Shown piece after piece: positions 41,406-50,429 of a stretch of DNA of 64,000 nucleotides (positions are counted from its first letter, which is position 1; the number at the start of each line of letters is the position of its first letter). The notes under the pieces were generated by a model. That model had not been told where the DNA came from, ran no database searches, and saw only the letters and a program-made list of their open reading frames with translations. Made by a program: the position numbers and the translations under genes. Source of the stretch: CBDAQR01 sp965199055 (lineage in GTDB: Bacteria > Pseudomonadota > Gammaproteobacteria > Pseudomonadales > Halieaceae). The stretch spans positions 372,001-436,000 of the forward strand of contig CBDAQR010000004.1 of NCBI GenBank assembly GCA_965199055.1, read 5' to 3'.

Positions 41406-43565
41406 ATGATAAAAACACCTTCTTACCGTAATTCCCTGTTTACCATTCTGGCGGTGTCGCTGCTCGCCGCCTGTCAGCAAAAAACTGAAGATGCCCCCGC
41501 AGCTCCGGCGGCAATGCCGGAACCGGCCGTAGCTTCAGTGAACGGCGAGCGCTTGCGCGCAGCGAACTCAGAACCTGGCAGTTGGATGTCGCACGGGCGC
41601 ACCTACGATGAGCAACGCTATAGCTCACTCGATGCCGTCAATGAGGAGACGGTGGGAGAGCTGGGTCTGGCCTGGAGCTTCGACTTCAATACCGAGCGCG
41701 GCATCGAGGCGACCTCGATCGTCGTCGATGGCGTTATGTACACCACGGGTTCCTGGAGCATTGTGCATGCCCTCGATGCGCGCACAGGTAAGCACCTTTG
41801 GACCTATGACCCGAAAGTGGACAAGGCCAAGATAAAGCACGGCTGCTGCGATGCTGTGAATCGCGGTGTTGCCGTTTGGGAAGGGCAGGTGTTTATTGGC
41901 GTGTTTGACGGCCGCCTGGAAGCACTGGACGCCAGCACCGGCAAGGTGAACTGGTCGGTGGCGACGGTGGATGCCGCTTTGCCTTACACCATTACCGGCG
42001 CCCCTCGGATTATCGATGGCAAGGTATTAATCGGTAATGGCGGCGCCGAGTACGGCGTGCGTGGCTTTATCAGCGCTTACGATGTTAATAGCGGTGAGAT
42101 GATCTGGCGCTTTTACACCGTGCCCGGCAATCCTGAACTGGGTTTTGAGAACGATGCCATGAAGATGGCGGCCGATACCTGGAATGGCAGTTGGTGGGAA
42201 TTGGGCGGCGGTGGCGGCACCGTTTGGGATTCGATGGCGTACGACCCGGAATTAGACTTGCTCTACTTCGGCGTCGGCAATGGTACGCCCTGGAATCAGG
42301 AGATCCGTTCTCCGGGTGGTGGTGACAATCTGTTCCTGTCCTCGATTGTTGCTGTGCGTCCCGATACCGGTGAATACGTGTGGCACTACCAGACCACGCC
42401 GGGTGAAACCTGGGATTACACCGCGACTCAGCACATTATTCTGGCGGATATCGAGATCGACGGGCAGGTTCGCAAGGTGTTAATGCAGGCACCCAAGAAC
42501 GGTTTCTTCTACGTTATCGACCGCGAGACGGGCCAACTACTCAGCGCCAACAACTACATCGACATTAATTGGGCGACCCATGTGAATATGGAAACAGGTC
42601 GGCCGGTTGAGGTGGAGGGCTCGCGCTATCTGGATAGCCCTTACACGGTATTCCCCTCCTATCTCGGTGGGCACAACTGGCATCCCATGTCCTATAGCCC
42701 AGACACTGGCCTGGTCTATATTCCGGTGCTCGACTTTCCCGCTAGCTACGGACAACCTGAAGAGTTTGTGTATCGACCCGGCATCGCTAATACCGGCGCC
42801 GACGGCATTATTGGTAGCCTGCCAGACGACCAGGCGGAGCGCGACGCGATGCGGCCGCTGATCAAAGGACGGTTGCTGGCGTGGAACCCTGCCACCCAGA
42901 GCGAAGCCTGGCGCGTTGAACATAACGGCGCCTGGAACGGTGGCATTCTCAGTACCGCCGGCAACCTCGTTTTTCAGGGCACCGCGGATGGCAAGTTCGT
43001 TGCATTCCGAGCGGATAGCGGTGAGCCCCTGTGGTCCTTTGCTACCCAGACGGGCGTGGTAGCGCCTGCCATGACCTATGAAATCGATGGTGATCAGTAC
43101 GTCTCGGTTAATGTGGGTTGGGGTGGTGCGTTTGCATTGGTATTCGGTGAGTTCGTCCAGGCGGAGAGCCTGCCCAACGTCAGCCGGGTTTTAACATTCA
43201 AATTGGGCGCCAACGGTCAGCTCCCGTCGGTGGATTGGCGGCCAACCGTTGTTTTCAATCCGCCTGAGCAGGTGGGCGATGAGGCCACTATCCGCAGCGG
43301 CTATGGCTTGTATCAGGATATCTGTATGGGCTGCCACGGTCTCAATGCGGTGTCTGGATTGATCATCCCCGATTTGCGTGGATCCGGCTGGCTGCACGAT
43401 GCCAAGGGCTGGAACTCGGTGGTGATGGATGGTCTGCTGGCCGACAACGGCATGGCCGCGTTCGGCTCTCACATCACAGCCGAAGAAAGCGAGGCTATTC
43501 GGGCTTATGTCATTCAGCAGGCCTGGCGTGGCTACAATCTGCAAAAAGCCAAGAGCGGCCCCTGA
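41406..43565 (+). CDS. PQQ-dependent quinohemoprotein alcohol dehydrogenase, lipoprotein
   Basis: This 719-residue periplasmic enzyme oxidises primary alcohols with PQQ and passes electrons to a fused cytochrome c. The N-terminus is a lipoprotein signal (LAVSLLAAC, Cys 22). The eight-bladed PQQ propeller contains the vicinal disulfide HGCCDAVNRG and the catalytic Asp in ETWDYTATQ. Two residues later it has Thr, not the extra Asp of lanthanide enzymes, so Ca2+ is expected. The C-terminal domain has the heme motif CMGCHG. A TATAAT at 41374-41379 fits a promoter -10, with no good -35. The start region reads AACAATGATAAAAAC, A-rich around the ATG. Confidence 0.93.
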   Translation: MIKTPSYRNSLFTILAVSLLAACQQKTEDAPAAPAAMPEPAVASVNGERLRAANSEPGSWMSHGRTYDEQRYSSLDAVNEETVGELGLAWSFDFNTERGIEATSIVVDGVMYTTGSWSIVHALDARTGKHLWTYDPKVDKAKIKHGCCDAVNRGVAVWEGQVFIGVFDGRLEALDASTGKVNWSVATVDAALPYTITGAPRIIDGKVLIGNGGAEYGVRGFISAYDVNSGEMIWRFYTVPGNPELGFENDAMKMAADTWNGSWWELGGGGGTVWDSMAYDPELDLLYFGVGNGTPWNQEIRSPGGGDNLFLSSIVAVRPDTGEYVWHYQTTPGETWDYTATQHIILADIEIDGQVRKVLMQAPKNGFFYVIDRETGQLLSANNYIDINWATHVNMETGRPVEVEGSRYLDSPYTVFPSYLGGHNWHPMSYSPDTGLVYIPVLDFPASYGQPEEFVYRPGIANTGADGIIGSLPDDQAERDAMRPLIKGRLLAWNPATQSEAWRVEHNGAWNGGILSTAGNLVFQGTADGKFVAFRADSGEPLWSFATQTGVVAPAMTYEIDGDQYVSVNVGWGGAFALVFGEFVQAESLPNVSRVLTFKLGANGQLPSVDWRPTVVFNPPEQVGDEATIRSGYGLYQDICMGCHGLNAVSGLIIPDLRGSGWLHDAKGWNSVVMDGLLADNGMAAFGSHITAEESEAIRAYVIQQAWRGYNLQKAKSGP

Positions 43566-43672
43566 GCGCGGCTAAAATTCACGGGGGTTCAGCATTTGCA
43601 ACTCCCGTAATGCCATCGCCCGGCGCTGTGCTGTAGGCTATGTAGCCCCTTAATCAAGCCCTGGAGGGCCTT

Positions 43673-44446
43673 ATGCAACGAATGGAAGGCAAGGTCGCCA
43701 TCGTGACTGGTGGTGCGCGTGGAATGGGTGAGGAAACCGTACGCTTGTTTGTTGAGCATGGTGCCAAAGTACTCATCGGTGATGTGCTGGAAGAGCCTGG
43801 CGAGGCCTTGGCGGAGGAGCTAGGCGAGAACGCCCGTTTTTTGCGCATGGATGTGAGCCAACAGGAAGATTGGGATGCGGCTGTCGCCGCCGCCCAGGAG
43901 TTTGGTCCACTGAACGTGCTGGTCAACAACGCCGCGATCGTGCATATGGCTGCGATTACCGATACCAGCAACGAGGACTTCATGCGCGTGGTCGGCATCA
44001 ATCAGCTGGGTACCTTCATGGGTATTCGCACCGCTATTGAGCCAATGAAAGCGGCCGGTGGCGGTTCTATCATCAATATTTCCTCCATTGACGGGGTGCA
44101 ATCCAAAGCGGGTCTGGCGGCCTATTCCGCCACGAAGTGGGCGGTACGCGGGCTCACCAAGAATGCAGCGATCGAGCTCGGCCAGTACGGCATTCGAGTT
44201 AACAGTGTGCATCCCGGGGGCATCTTTACCACCATGGGTGGTGCTGATTCCGGTCTCAGTGAGGAAGAAATGAGTAAGGGCGTCTATGCCGATTTCCCGA
44301 TTCCGCGGGTAGGCCGCCCCCAGGAGGTGGCTTACGTCACACTGTTTCTCGCCACGGATGAGGCCAGCTACAGTACCGGTGGCGAGTTTATGGCCGATGG
44401 CGGCTGTGCGGCGGGCATGCGTATGCCGGGAATGCCCTGCTCATGA
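43673..44446 (+). CDS. SDR family oxidoreductase (hydroxysteroid/alcohol dehydrogenase-like)
   Basis: This 257-residue classical SDR has the cofactor motif TGGARGMGEE, Asp in GDVLEEPG (indicating NAD preference), NNAAIVHMA, Ser in ISSIDGVQSK and the catalytic YSATK. The VHPGGIFTTMGG segment resembles 3-alpha/20-beta hydroxysteroid dehydrogenases. It is followed by overlapping isomerase and DJ-1 genes, all plus strand, suggesting catabolism of a cyclic or aromatic alcohol. The substrate is not fixed by the sequence. Confidence 0.87.
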   Translation: MQRMEGKVAIVTGGARGMGEETVRLFVEHGAKVLIGDVLEEPGEALAEELGENARFLRMDVSQQEDWDAAVAAAQEFGPLNVLVNNAAIVHMAAITDTSNEDFMRVVGINQLGTFMGIRTAIEPMKAAGGGSIINISSIDGVQSKAGLAAYSATKWAVRGLTKNAAIELGQYGIRVNSVHPGGIFTTMGGADSGLSEEEMSKGVYADFPIPRVGRPQEVAYVTLFLATDEASYSTGGEFMADGGCAAGMRMPGMPCS

Positions 44447-45054
44447 CGCGCCTGGAATTCTTCTTCGATCTCACCTCCCCCTGGACCTATCTGGCATTCA
44501 CGGGCATTCAGCCCATCGCGGAGCGCTACGGGGTTGAGATTGAGTGGCGCCCGATTCTCGTGGGTGGCGTCTTCAATGCGGTGAACCAGGATCTCTATGC
44601 GGCCCGCGAAGCCGCGTTCAATAATGAACGGCGCGTGAGCTATATGATGAAAGATCTGAAGGACTGGGCCGAGCTGAGAGCCATCGATATCAACTGGCCA
44701 AGCTTTCACCCGGCCAGCGCTGTGAAGTGCATGCGCGGCTGTTTTTATGCTGAGGAGCAGGGCCTATTGGTGCCTTATTCGAAAGCCGTCTTCGAGGCCT
44801 ATTGGGGGCGCTGCGAAGACGTGTCGGATGACGATACGCTGGTCGCTATTGCCGAATCTGTTGGTTTGGATGGCAGTGGCCTGCTACGGCGTATTGGCGA
44901 GCAGGATGTGAAAGATCGATTGCGAAACAATACCGAGGAAGTGATTGAACGTGGCGCCTACGGTTCGCCCACTATTTATCTGAACGGCGACGACATGTAT
45001 TTTGGAAATGATCGACTGCCCCTGGTTGAGGCAGCGTTAGCGAGGCTGCAATGA
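44443..45054 (+). CDS. 2-hydroxychromene-2-carboxylate isomerase family (DsbA-like)
   Basis: This 203-residue protein belongs to the kappa-class GST/DsbA-fold isomerases. It shows FFFDLTSPWTYLAFTGIQ at the N-terminus, where Ser replaces the DsbA cysteine pair, EWRPILVGGVFNAVN, the helical insert, and the thioredoxin-fold end GAYGSPTIYLNGDDMYFGNDRL. The classical reaction is glutathione-dependent isomerisation in naphthalene breakdown, but many homologues have unknown substrates. The ATG overlaps the SDR stop and the stop overlaps the next ATG, so the three genes form one unit. Confidence 0.88.
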   Translation: MTRLEFFFDLTSPWTYLAFTGIQPIAERYGVEIEWRPILVGGVFNAVNQDLYAAREAAFNNERRVSYMMKDLKDWAELRAIDINWPSFHPASAVKCMRGCFYAEEQGLLVPYSKAVFEAYWGRCEDVSDDDTLVAIAESVGLDGSGLLRRIGEQDVKDRLRNNTEEVIERGAYGSPTIYLNGDDMYFGNDRLPLVEAALARLQ

Positions 45055-45708
45055 ACAAACCTGCCAAAGTCGGCGCGATTCTCTATCCCGGGTTTGAAAT
45101 GCTCGATACCTTTGGTCCGCTAGAAATGTACAGCGTGCTCGGTAGCGCTGAGGTTGAGATTGTGACGATCGCCGAGCAGTCAGGTCCGGTCGGCGCCGCG
45201 CTAGGCGCCGATGGTCCTCTCGCGCCGAAAATAGTTGCCGACTACAGTTTCGAGGACGCACCGACGCTGGATATCGTTCTCCTGCCCGGTGGTTTCGGGA
45301 CCTTTGCTGAGCTTGAGAACGCGGCGATGCTGGATTACCTGCGCAAGGCGGCGAGCGAGGCGACCTGGGTTACCTCTGTCTGCACTGGGTCTGCGCTGTT
45401 AGCGAAAGCCGGGCTGCTCGATGGACGTAAAGCGACCAGCAACAAACAGTTTTTCGCGTTGGCGAAGGCGCAAAGTGACGCCGTCGAATGGGTGGAAGAG
45501 GCGCGCTGGGTAGAAGATGATCGATATGTCACCTCATCCGGGGTCAGCGCAGGTATGGATATGACCCTGGCACTGATCGCCAGGGTGTGGGGAAGAGGCT
45601 GCCGAGAACGCCGCGGCGTTTGCAGAATACAGCTGGCAGCGTGATCCGGATCAGGATCCCTTCATTGCCGATCTCGATAAAGGCTCTCGCGCCCTGGGAT
45701 TAGCCTGA
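45051..45708 (+). pseudogene. DJ-1/PfpI family protein, frameshifted near the 3' end
   Basis: The first 180 residues form a DJ-1/PfpI (GATase1-like) domain with the nucleophile Cys in TSVCTGSALLAKAG and the LLPGGFG turn. At the GGGG run 45589-45592 the frame changes. In the other frame the expected ending continues as EEAAENAAAFAEYSWQRDPD and reaches a stop at 45706-45708, just before the convergent acs stop. Read straight through, the frame ends early at 45644 with an unrelated Arg-rich tail. A one-base homopolymer change explains it, either a real mutation or a sequencing error. If intact, the gene would be a DJ-1-type isonitrile hydratase or chaperone-like enzyme. Confidence 0.85.
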
Positions 45709-45709
45709 C

Positions 45710-47647
45710 CTAGCGGTTGGCCCGGTTATCGATCAAATCCTGCACGACAGCCGGATCTGCCAGGGTGGAAGTATCCCCCAGGCTGTCCAACTCGTTCTCC
45801 GCGATTTTGCGCAGAATGCGGCGCATAATCTTTCCTGAACGGGTTTTCGGAAGGCCGGGGGCCCATTGAATAACGTCGGGTTTGGCGATGGGGCCGATCT
45901 CGCTATTGCATAGGCCAATCAGTTCTTGGCGCAGCTCATCTGTCGGCTCGATGCCCGCCATGGGTGTCACATAACAATAAATGCCCTGGCCTTTGATATC
46001 GTGAGGAAAACCCACCACCGCAGCCTCTGCGATATCCGCATGCAGCACCAGCGCGCTTTCTACTTCGGCGGTACCCATGCGGTGCCCCGAGACGTTAAGC
46101 ACGTCGTCGACCCTGCCGGTAATCCAGTAGTAGCCATCTTCGTCGCGGCTGGCGCCATCACCGGTAAAGTAGTAGCCCGGATAGTTAGAAAAATACGTGT
46201 CGATCATGCGTTGATGATCACCATAGACACTGCGTATCTGGCTGGGCCAGGACGCCTTGATCGCCAAATAGCCACTCGCCGCACCCTCTAGTTCATTGCC
46301 TTGCTCGTCCAGCAGCACGGGTTGTACGCCAAAGAAGGGTCGCGTCGCCGAGCCGGGCTTAAGTGCGGTCGCTCCGGGTAGCGGTGTGATCATGTGCGCA
46401 CCGGTTTCGGTCTGCCACCAGGTGTCGACAATTGGGCAGCGTGAGTCTCCGACGACCTGGTAGTACCACTCCCAGGCTTCCGGATTGATCGGCTCACCCA
46501 CCGTGCCCAGCAGCCGCAGACTGGCTCGAGATGTAGAAGTCACCGGCTCATTCCCCACGGCTTGCAAAGCGCGTATCGCCGTTGGCGCGGTGTAAAAGGT
46601 ATTCACCTGATGCTTGTCGCACACCTGCCAGCAACGGGATGCATCGGGGTAGGTGGGCACACCCTCAAACATGAGGCTTATTGCACCGTTCGCCAGCGGG
46701 CCATAGACAATATAGGTATGGCCGGTGACCCAGCCAACGTCGGCCGTGCACCAGTAAATGTCACCCTCCTGGTAATCGAAGGTGTATTTGAAGGTCATCG
46801 CGGCCTGTAGCAGATAGCCACCCGTGGTATGAAGCACGCCCTTGGGTTTGCCGGTGGAGCCAGAGGTGTAAAGAATGAACAGCGGATCCTCGGCGTCCAT
46901 CGACTCGGGCTCACAGCTTTCGGACTGAGCATCGCAGAGTTCGTGGTACCAAACATCGCGGCCCTCGCTCCATTCGATATCACCGCCGGTGCGGCGCACG
47001 ACCAGGCAGGTATGCACATTGGGGCATTGTGCCAGCGCCTGATCGGCGTTGGCTTTTAACGGGATGGATTTGCTGCCGCGTACACCCTCATCAGCAGTGA
47101 TCAAAGTCTGGCAGTCGGAGTCCAGGATACGGTCCTTCAGTGCCTCCGGTGAAAAACCACCAAACACCACTGAGTGCACCGCGCCTATGCGGGTGCAAGC
47201 GAGCATGGCGTAGGCCGCCTCAGGAATCATGGGCATATAGATACACACCCTGTCGCCTTTCTTAACGCCGCGCTCTCGAAGCCCGTTGGCGAGTTGGCAG
47301 ACTCGGATGTGGAGTTCGTTATAGCTGATGTGCTTGTCGTCTTGGGGGTTGTCGCCTTCCCATATAAACGCTGTCTGCTCGCCGCGGCTGTCCAGATGGC
47401 GGTCGATGCAGTTCACGCTGACATTCAGCTTGCCGCCGCTGAACCAGCTCGCTTCGCCTTTGTGAAAATCAAAACATTGCACCTCGCTCCAAGGTGCATC
47501 CCAGTGCAGGAACTCGCTGGCCATATCGCCCCAGAAACCATCAGGGTCTTCCACGGAGCGCCGGTACATCGCGTGGTAGCGTTCCTCGTCGATATGTGTG
47601 GTGGACTTGAGGGATTCCGGGACCGGATGTGTTGCGAACTCAGACAT
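45710..47647 (-). CDS. acs: acetyl-CoA synthetase (AMP-forming)
   Basis: Acs activates acetate to acetyl-CoA through acetyl-AMP. The 645-residue protein has the adenylation motifs ILYTSGSTGKPKGV, WWQTETGAHMI, YYFTGDGASRDEDGYYWITGR and the C-terminal catalytic lysine in PKTRSGKIMRR, the usual site of regulatory acetylation. It lies downstream of panC on the same strand; an acs gene also lies near panBC in Pseudomonas. Acetate use is a classical target of carbon catabolite control. Confidence 0.96.
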   Translation of the reverse strand: MSEFATHPVPESLKSTTHIDEERYHAMYRRSVEDPDGFWGDMASEFLHWDAPWSEVQCFDFHKGEASWFSGGKLNVSVNCIDRHLDSRGEQTAFIWEGDNPQDDKHISYNELHIRVCQLANGLRERGVKKGDRVCIYMPMIPEAAYAMLACTRIGAVHSVVFGGFSPEALKDRILDSDCQTLITADEGVRGSKSIPLKANADQALAQCPNVHTCLVVRRTGGDIEWSEGRDVWYHELCDAQSESCEPESMDAEDPLFILYTSGSTGKPKGVLHTTGGYLLQAAMTFKYTFDYQEGDIYWCTADVGWVTGHTYIVYGPLANGAISLMFEGVPTYPDASRCWQVCDKHQVNTFYTAPTAIRALQAVGNEPVTSTSRASLRLLGTVGEPINPEAWEWYYQVVGDSRCPIVDTWWQTETGAHMITPLPGATALKPGSATRPFFGVQPVLLDEQGNELEGAASGYLAIKASWPSQIRSVYGDHQRMIDTYFSNYPGYYFTGDGASRDEDGYYWITGRVDDVLNVSGHRMGTAEVESALVLHADIAEAAVVGFPHDIKGQGIYCYVTPMAGIEPTDELRQELIGLCNSEIGPIAKPDVIQWAPGLPKTRSGKIMRRILRKIAENELDSLGDTSTLADPAVVQDLIDNRANR

Positions 47648-47715
47648 GGCGCTATCTGCTCAGCTTAAGACAGGAGCAGAATAATACCGCATCTGCGGCG
47701 CAGGTAAATGCGGGC

Positions 47716-48600
47716 TTAGCGAGAGGCGAGCATGCCCCAGTCGCTGACCGGATTGAGGCTTAGACGCACATTATCGATGAGACGCGGCTGACCCAGCTTG
47801 GCTGCTGCGAGGATGGCGACTTCTTCGGTACTTTCGGTGACTTCGAGCAGGGTGCGGGCGTCGCGAATCTCGAAGTAGTCGGGCTCAAAGCCCGCCTGGA
47901 TAAGCTTGAGCTTGGCGTGTGCTTCCAGCTCGAGGAAGTTATCAAAGCCACAGGCGATGGCTTCACGGCATGCCTGCAGGGTTTTATTGAGCAGGGGTGC
48001 GACACTGCGCTCTTCCTTGGTCAGGTAGCCATTGCGCGAGCTTAATGCGAGCCCATCCTCTGCACGGGCAGTAGGAACGCCCACGATCTCGATAGGCATG
48101 CACAAATCACGAACCATCTTGCGAATGATTGAGAGCTGTTGAAAATCTTTCTCGCCGAATACCGCGACGTCGGGTTGCACGATGTTAAAGAGTTTCGTGA
48201 CCACGGTGGAGACGCCGGTGAAGTGGCCCGGACGATCTGCGCCGCACAGCGTCTCAGAGAGTTCGGGGACCTGCACTTGCGATTGCACATCCATGCCTTC
48301 GGGGTAGACCTCCGACACCTCGGGTGCATATAACATCTGCACGCCTTCGGCGAACAGCTTTTCCTTATCGGCGATCAGGGTGCGAGGATAGGAATCCAGA
48401 TCCTCATTCGGACCAAACTGCATGGGGTTGACGAATATGCTGACGACGACCTCGTCGCACAATTCCCTGGCTTTGCGTACCAGATCCAAGTGTCCTTCGT
48501 GGAGATTGCCCATGGTCGGCACGAAAGCGATCGTGTGACCTTTAAGACGAGCGTCGCGAATCGCGCGCTGCAGTTGGGCGTTGGTCGTGTAAGTCCGCAT
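47716..48600 (-). CDS. panC: pantothenate synthetase
   Basis: PanC joins pantoate and beta-alanine using ATP in coenzyme A synthesis. The 294-residue protein has FVPTMGNLHEGHLDLV with the HxGH nucleotide site, SIFVNPMQFGPNEDL, the pantoate segment GHFTGVSTVVTKLFN, FGEKDFQQL and LALSSRNGYL. It is separated from panB by an unusually long 327 bp gap, so it likely has its own promoter. Confidence 0.96.
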   Translation of the reverse strand: MRTYTTNAQLQRAIRDARLKGHTIAFVPTMGNLHEGHLDLVRKARELCDEVVVSIFVNPMQFGPNEDLDSYPRTLIADKEKLFAEGVQMLYAPEVSEVYPEGMDVQSQVQVPELSETLCGADRPGHFTGVSTVVTKLFNIVQPDVAVFGEKDFQQLSIIRKMVRDLCMPIEIVGVPTARAEDGLALSSRNGYLTKEERSVAPLLNKTLQACREAIACGFDNFLELEAHAKLKLIQAGFEPDYFEIRDARTLLEVTESTEEVAILAAAKLGQPRLIDNVRLSLNPVSDWGMLASR

Positions 48601-48927
48601 ATCAACCCTCTTTGGCTGGTATTCAGGTGCTTAAGCTACCGCGTCAATGTGGCCTGTTTTGGTACTTTTACCAATGTCAGGGGCGCGCAGTATGGCCCAT
48701 TCAGTGGGTAGGGGCAACGGATTTTCACGAAAAATTCATGCTTTTTTGTTACCAAACGAAGCATTTTTATGCCATTTGCAGCAACTATGTTACCGAATGG
48801 TCAAAAGTAAGCGCCAACTAACTACGTTGACTAGAGCTGCTGCGGGCTGGCCGCTTTTGTTAACTCAGGTGAGACATCCCTCGAAGCACCAGTTGGCACT
48901 GGAGTGGAGCGAAAAAAGGGGATTTTG
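48601..48927. other. long panB-panC intergenic region with repeated TGTTACC motifs
   Basis: This 327 bp gap separates two genes that are usually adjacent. It is AT-rich in places and contains TGTTACC at 48747-48753 and 48788-48794, plus GTTAC-TC-GTAAC at 48927-48938 across the panB stop. The same motif clusters around cbrB and its downstream RNA region. An ATGCTT/AAGCAT inverted repeat spans 48736-48766. No open reading frame with coding character was seen. Confidence 0.6.
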
Positions 48928-49737
48928 TTACTCGTAACTGTGCTCAGGTGCGGGGTAATCGCCCGATTTGACCGCTTCAACGAAGGCGCGCAGGGCGGCC
49001 TGGATGTTCGGTTGGCCGTCCAAGAAGTTTTTTACGAAGCGTGGCGTGTGATCGCTCAACCCCAGCATGTCGTGCATTACCAGTACCTGGGCGTCCGTAC
49101 CGGGCCCGGCGCCGATACCGATCACCGGAATGCTCAGCTTCTCGCTAATGTCGGTGGCTAACTCAGTAGGAATGCATTCCAGCACCAACAGGCTGGCACC
49201 GGCGTCCTGAATCTCGACCGCATCGGCGAGGATACTCTTGGCGCCTTTGGGGGTGCGCCCCTGGACGCGAAAGCCACCGAATACGTTAACCGACTGCGGC
49301 GTAAGCCCAAGGTGGGCGCAAACCGGGACCCCACGCTCAACCAGCATATGAATGCTGTCACTGAGCCAGGTACCCCCCTCCATCTTTACCATCTGGGCGC
49401 CTGCTTGCATCAGCGTCATACCCGATTCCAATGCTTGCTCGGGTGTTGAGTAGGACATAAAGGGCATATCGGCGATCACCAATGCACCGCGATTACCGCG
49501 CGCGACGCAGGTTGTGTGATAGGCCATGTCGTCTACGGTCACCGGAATAGTGCTGTCATTGCCCTGCAACACCATGCCCAGCGAGTCGCCGACGAGCATG
49601 GTCTCTGCACCGGCTTCCGAGATCAGGCGAGCGAAGGTGGCATCGTAGGCGGTAATACAACAGAACTTCTCGCCCGCTTCCTTGAGCTTCTGCAAGGTAT
49701 TAACAGTGACCGCTCTGTCAGGCGCTGCTGTGCTCAT
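48928..49737 (-). CDS. panB: 3-methyl-2-oxobutanoate hydroxymethyltransferase
   Basis: PanB makes ketopantoate from 2-oxoisovalerate and methylene-tetrahydrofolate. The 269-residue TIM-barrel protein has the metal/substrate loop VGDSLGMVLQGNDSTIPV, KMEGG, VPVCAHLGLTPQSVN and GIGAGPGTDAQVLV. It lies nine bases downstream of the nucleoside kinase gene in the folK-panB block. Confidence 0.96.
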   Translation of the reverse strand: MSTAAPDRAVTVNTLQKLKEAGEKFCCITAYDATFARLISEAGAETMLVGDSLGMVLQGNDSTIPVTVDDMAYHTTCVARGNRGALVIADMPFMSYSTPEQALESGMTLMQAGAQMVKMEGGTWLSDSIHMLVERGVPVCAHLGLTPQSVNVFGGFRVQGRTPKGAKSILADAVEIQDAGASLLVLECIPTELATDISEKLSIPVIGIGAGPGTDAQVLVMHDMLGLSDHTPRFVKNFLDGQPNIQAALRAFVEAVKSGDYPAPEHSYE

Positions 49738-49745
49738 GATGCCGC

Positions 49746-50429
49746 CTATCCAAAAAAGGTGGGGTTGAAATAATGCCGCCCGTTCTTGATGTCCAGCAAG
49801 TAGTCCACCAAGTGCTTGTAGTCTGTCTCGTTGCTCACCAGATCAATCTCGCTGGCATTTACGATCAACAGAGGGGCGCCATCGTAATACAGAAAAAATT
49901 CGCTGTACACTTCGTTCAACGACTCCAGATAGTCGCGCGCAATGCGTCGCTCAAAGTCAATGCCGCGGTTTTCAATGCGCTCTATCAGAACATCGGTAGA
50001 TGCCTGCAGATAGATTACGAGGTCCGGCGTGGGCGCATCAATGGTCAGCTGCTGAAAGACTTTTTCGTACAGTTGGTACTCGTCGCTGTCGAGATTGATG
50101 CGCGCGAACAAGGGGTCTTTTTCGATGAGAAAGTCGGCAACTCGCACCGGCTCGAAGATGTCAGTCTGGCGCATGTCCTGAATCTGCTGCGCACGCTGGA
50201 ACAGGAAGAACAGCTGCGTGGCTAAGGCCGCCTGTTTGCGATTCTGGTAAAAGCGTTCGAGGAAAGGGTTTTCCTCGGCGCGCTCCAGCAGCGCTTGATA
50301 GTTGAAGCTTTCTGCAAGTCGTTTGGCGAGAGTCGTTTTGCCGACGCCTATGGGTCCTTCCACGGCAATAAATGCAGGGGGCGTGCGTCCCTTGAGGTCG
50401 ACGCCGGCTAACTTACACTCCTGGGTCAC
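49746..50429 (-). CDS. deoxynucleoside kinase family protein
   Basis: This 227-residue P-loop kinase has Walker A VEGPIGVGKTTLAKRL and the family segments EENPFLERFYQNRKQ and ADFLIEKDPLFA. The lid-like region IENRGIDFERRIARDYLESLNEVY supports salvage kinases for dG/dA/dC. It starts at GTG 50429, overlapping the folK stop by 17 bases. Kinases of this type are seen between folK and panB in other gammaproteobacteria, so the position is not odd. Its base specificity is not deducible. Confidence 0.87.
   Translation of the reverse strand: MTQECKLAGVDLKGRTPPAFIAVEGPIGVGKTTLAKRLAESFNYQALLERAEENPFLERFYQNRKQAALATQLFFLFQRAQQIQDMRQTDIFEPVRVADFLIEKDPLFARINLDSDEYQLYEKVFQQLTIDAPTPDLVIYLQASTDVLIERIENRGIDFERRIARDYLESLNEVYSEFFLYYDGAPLLIVNASEIDLVSNETDYKHLVDYLLDIKNGRHYFNPTFFG

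Noticed and set aside
48763..48778. A sigma-54-like TGGC...TGC match in the panB-panC gap
   Set aside because: The GG and GC are 9, not 10, bases apart, which sigma-54 does not normally tolerate.
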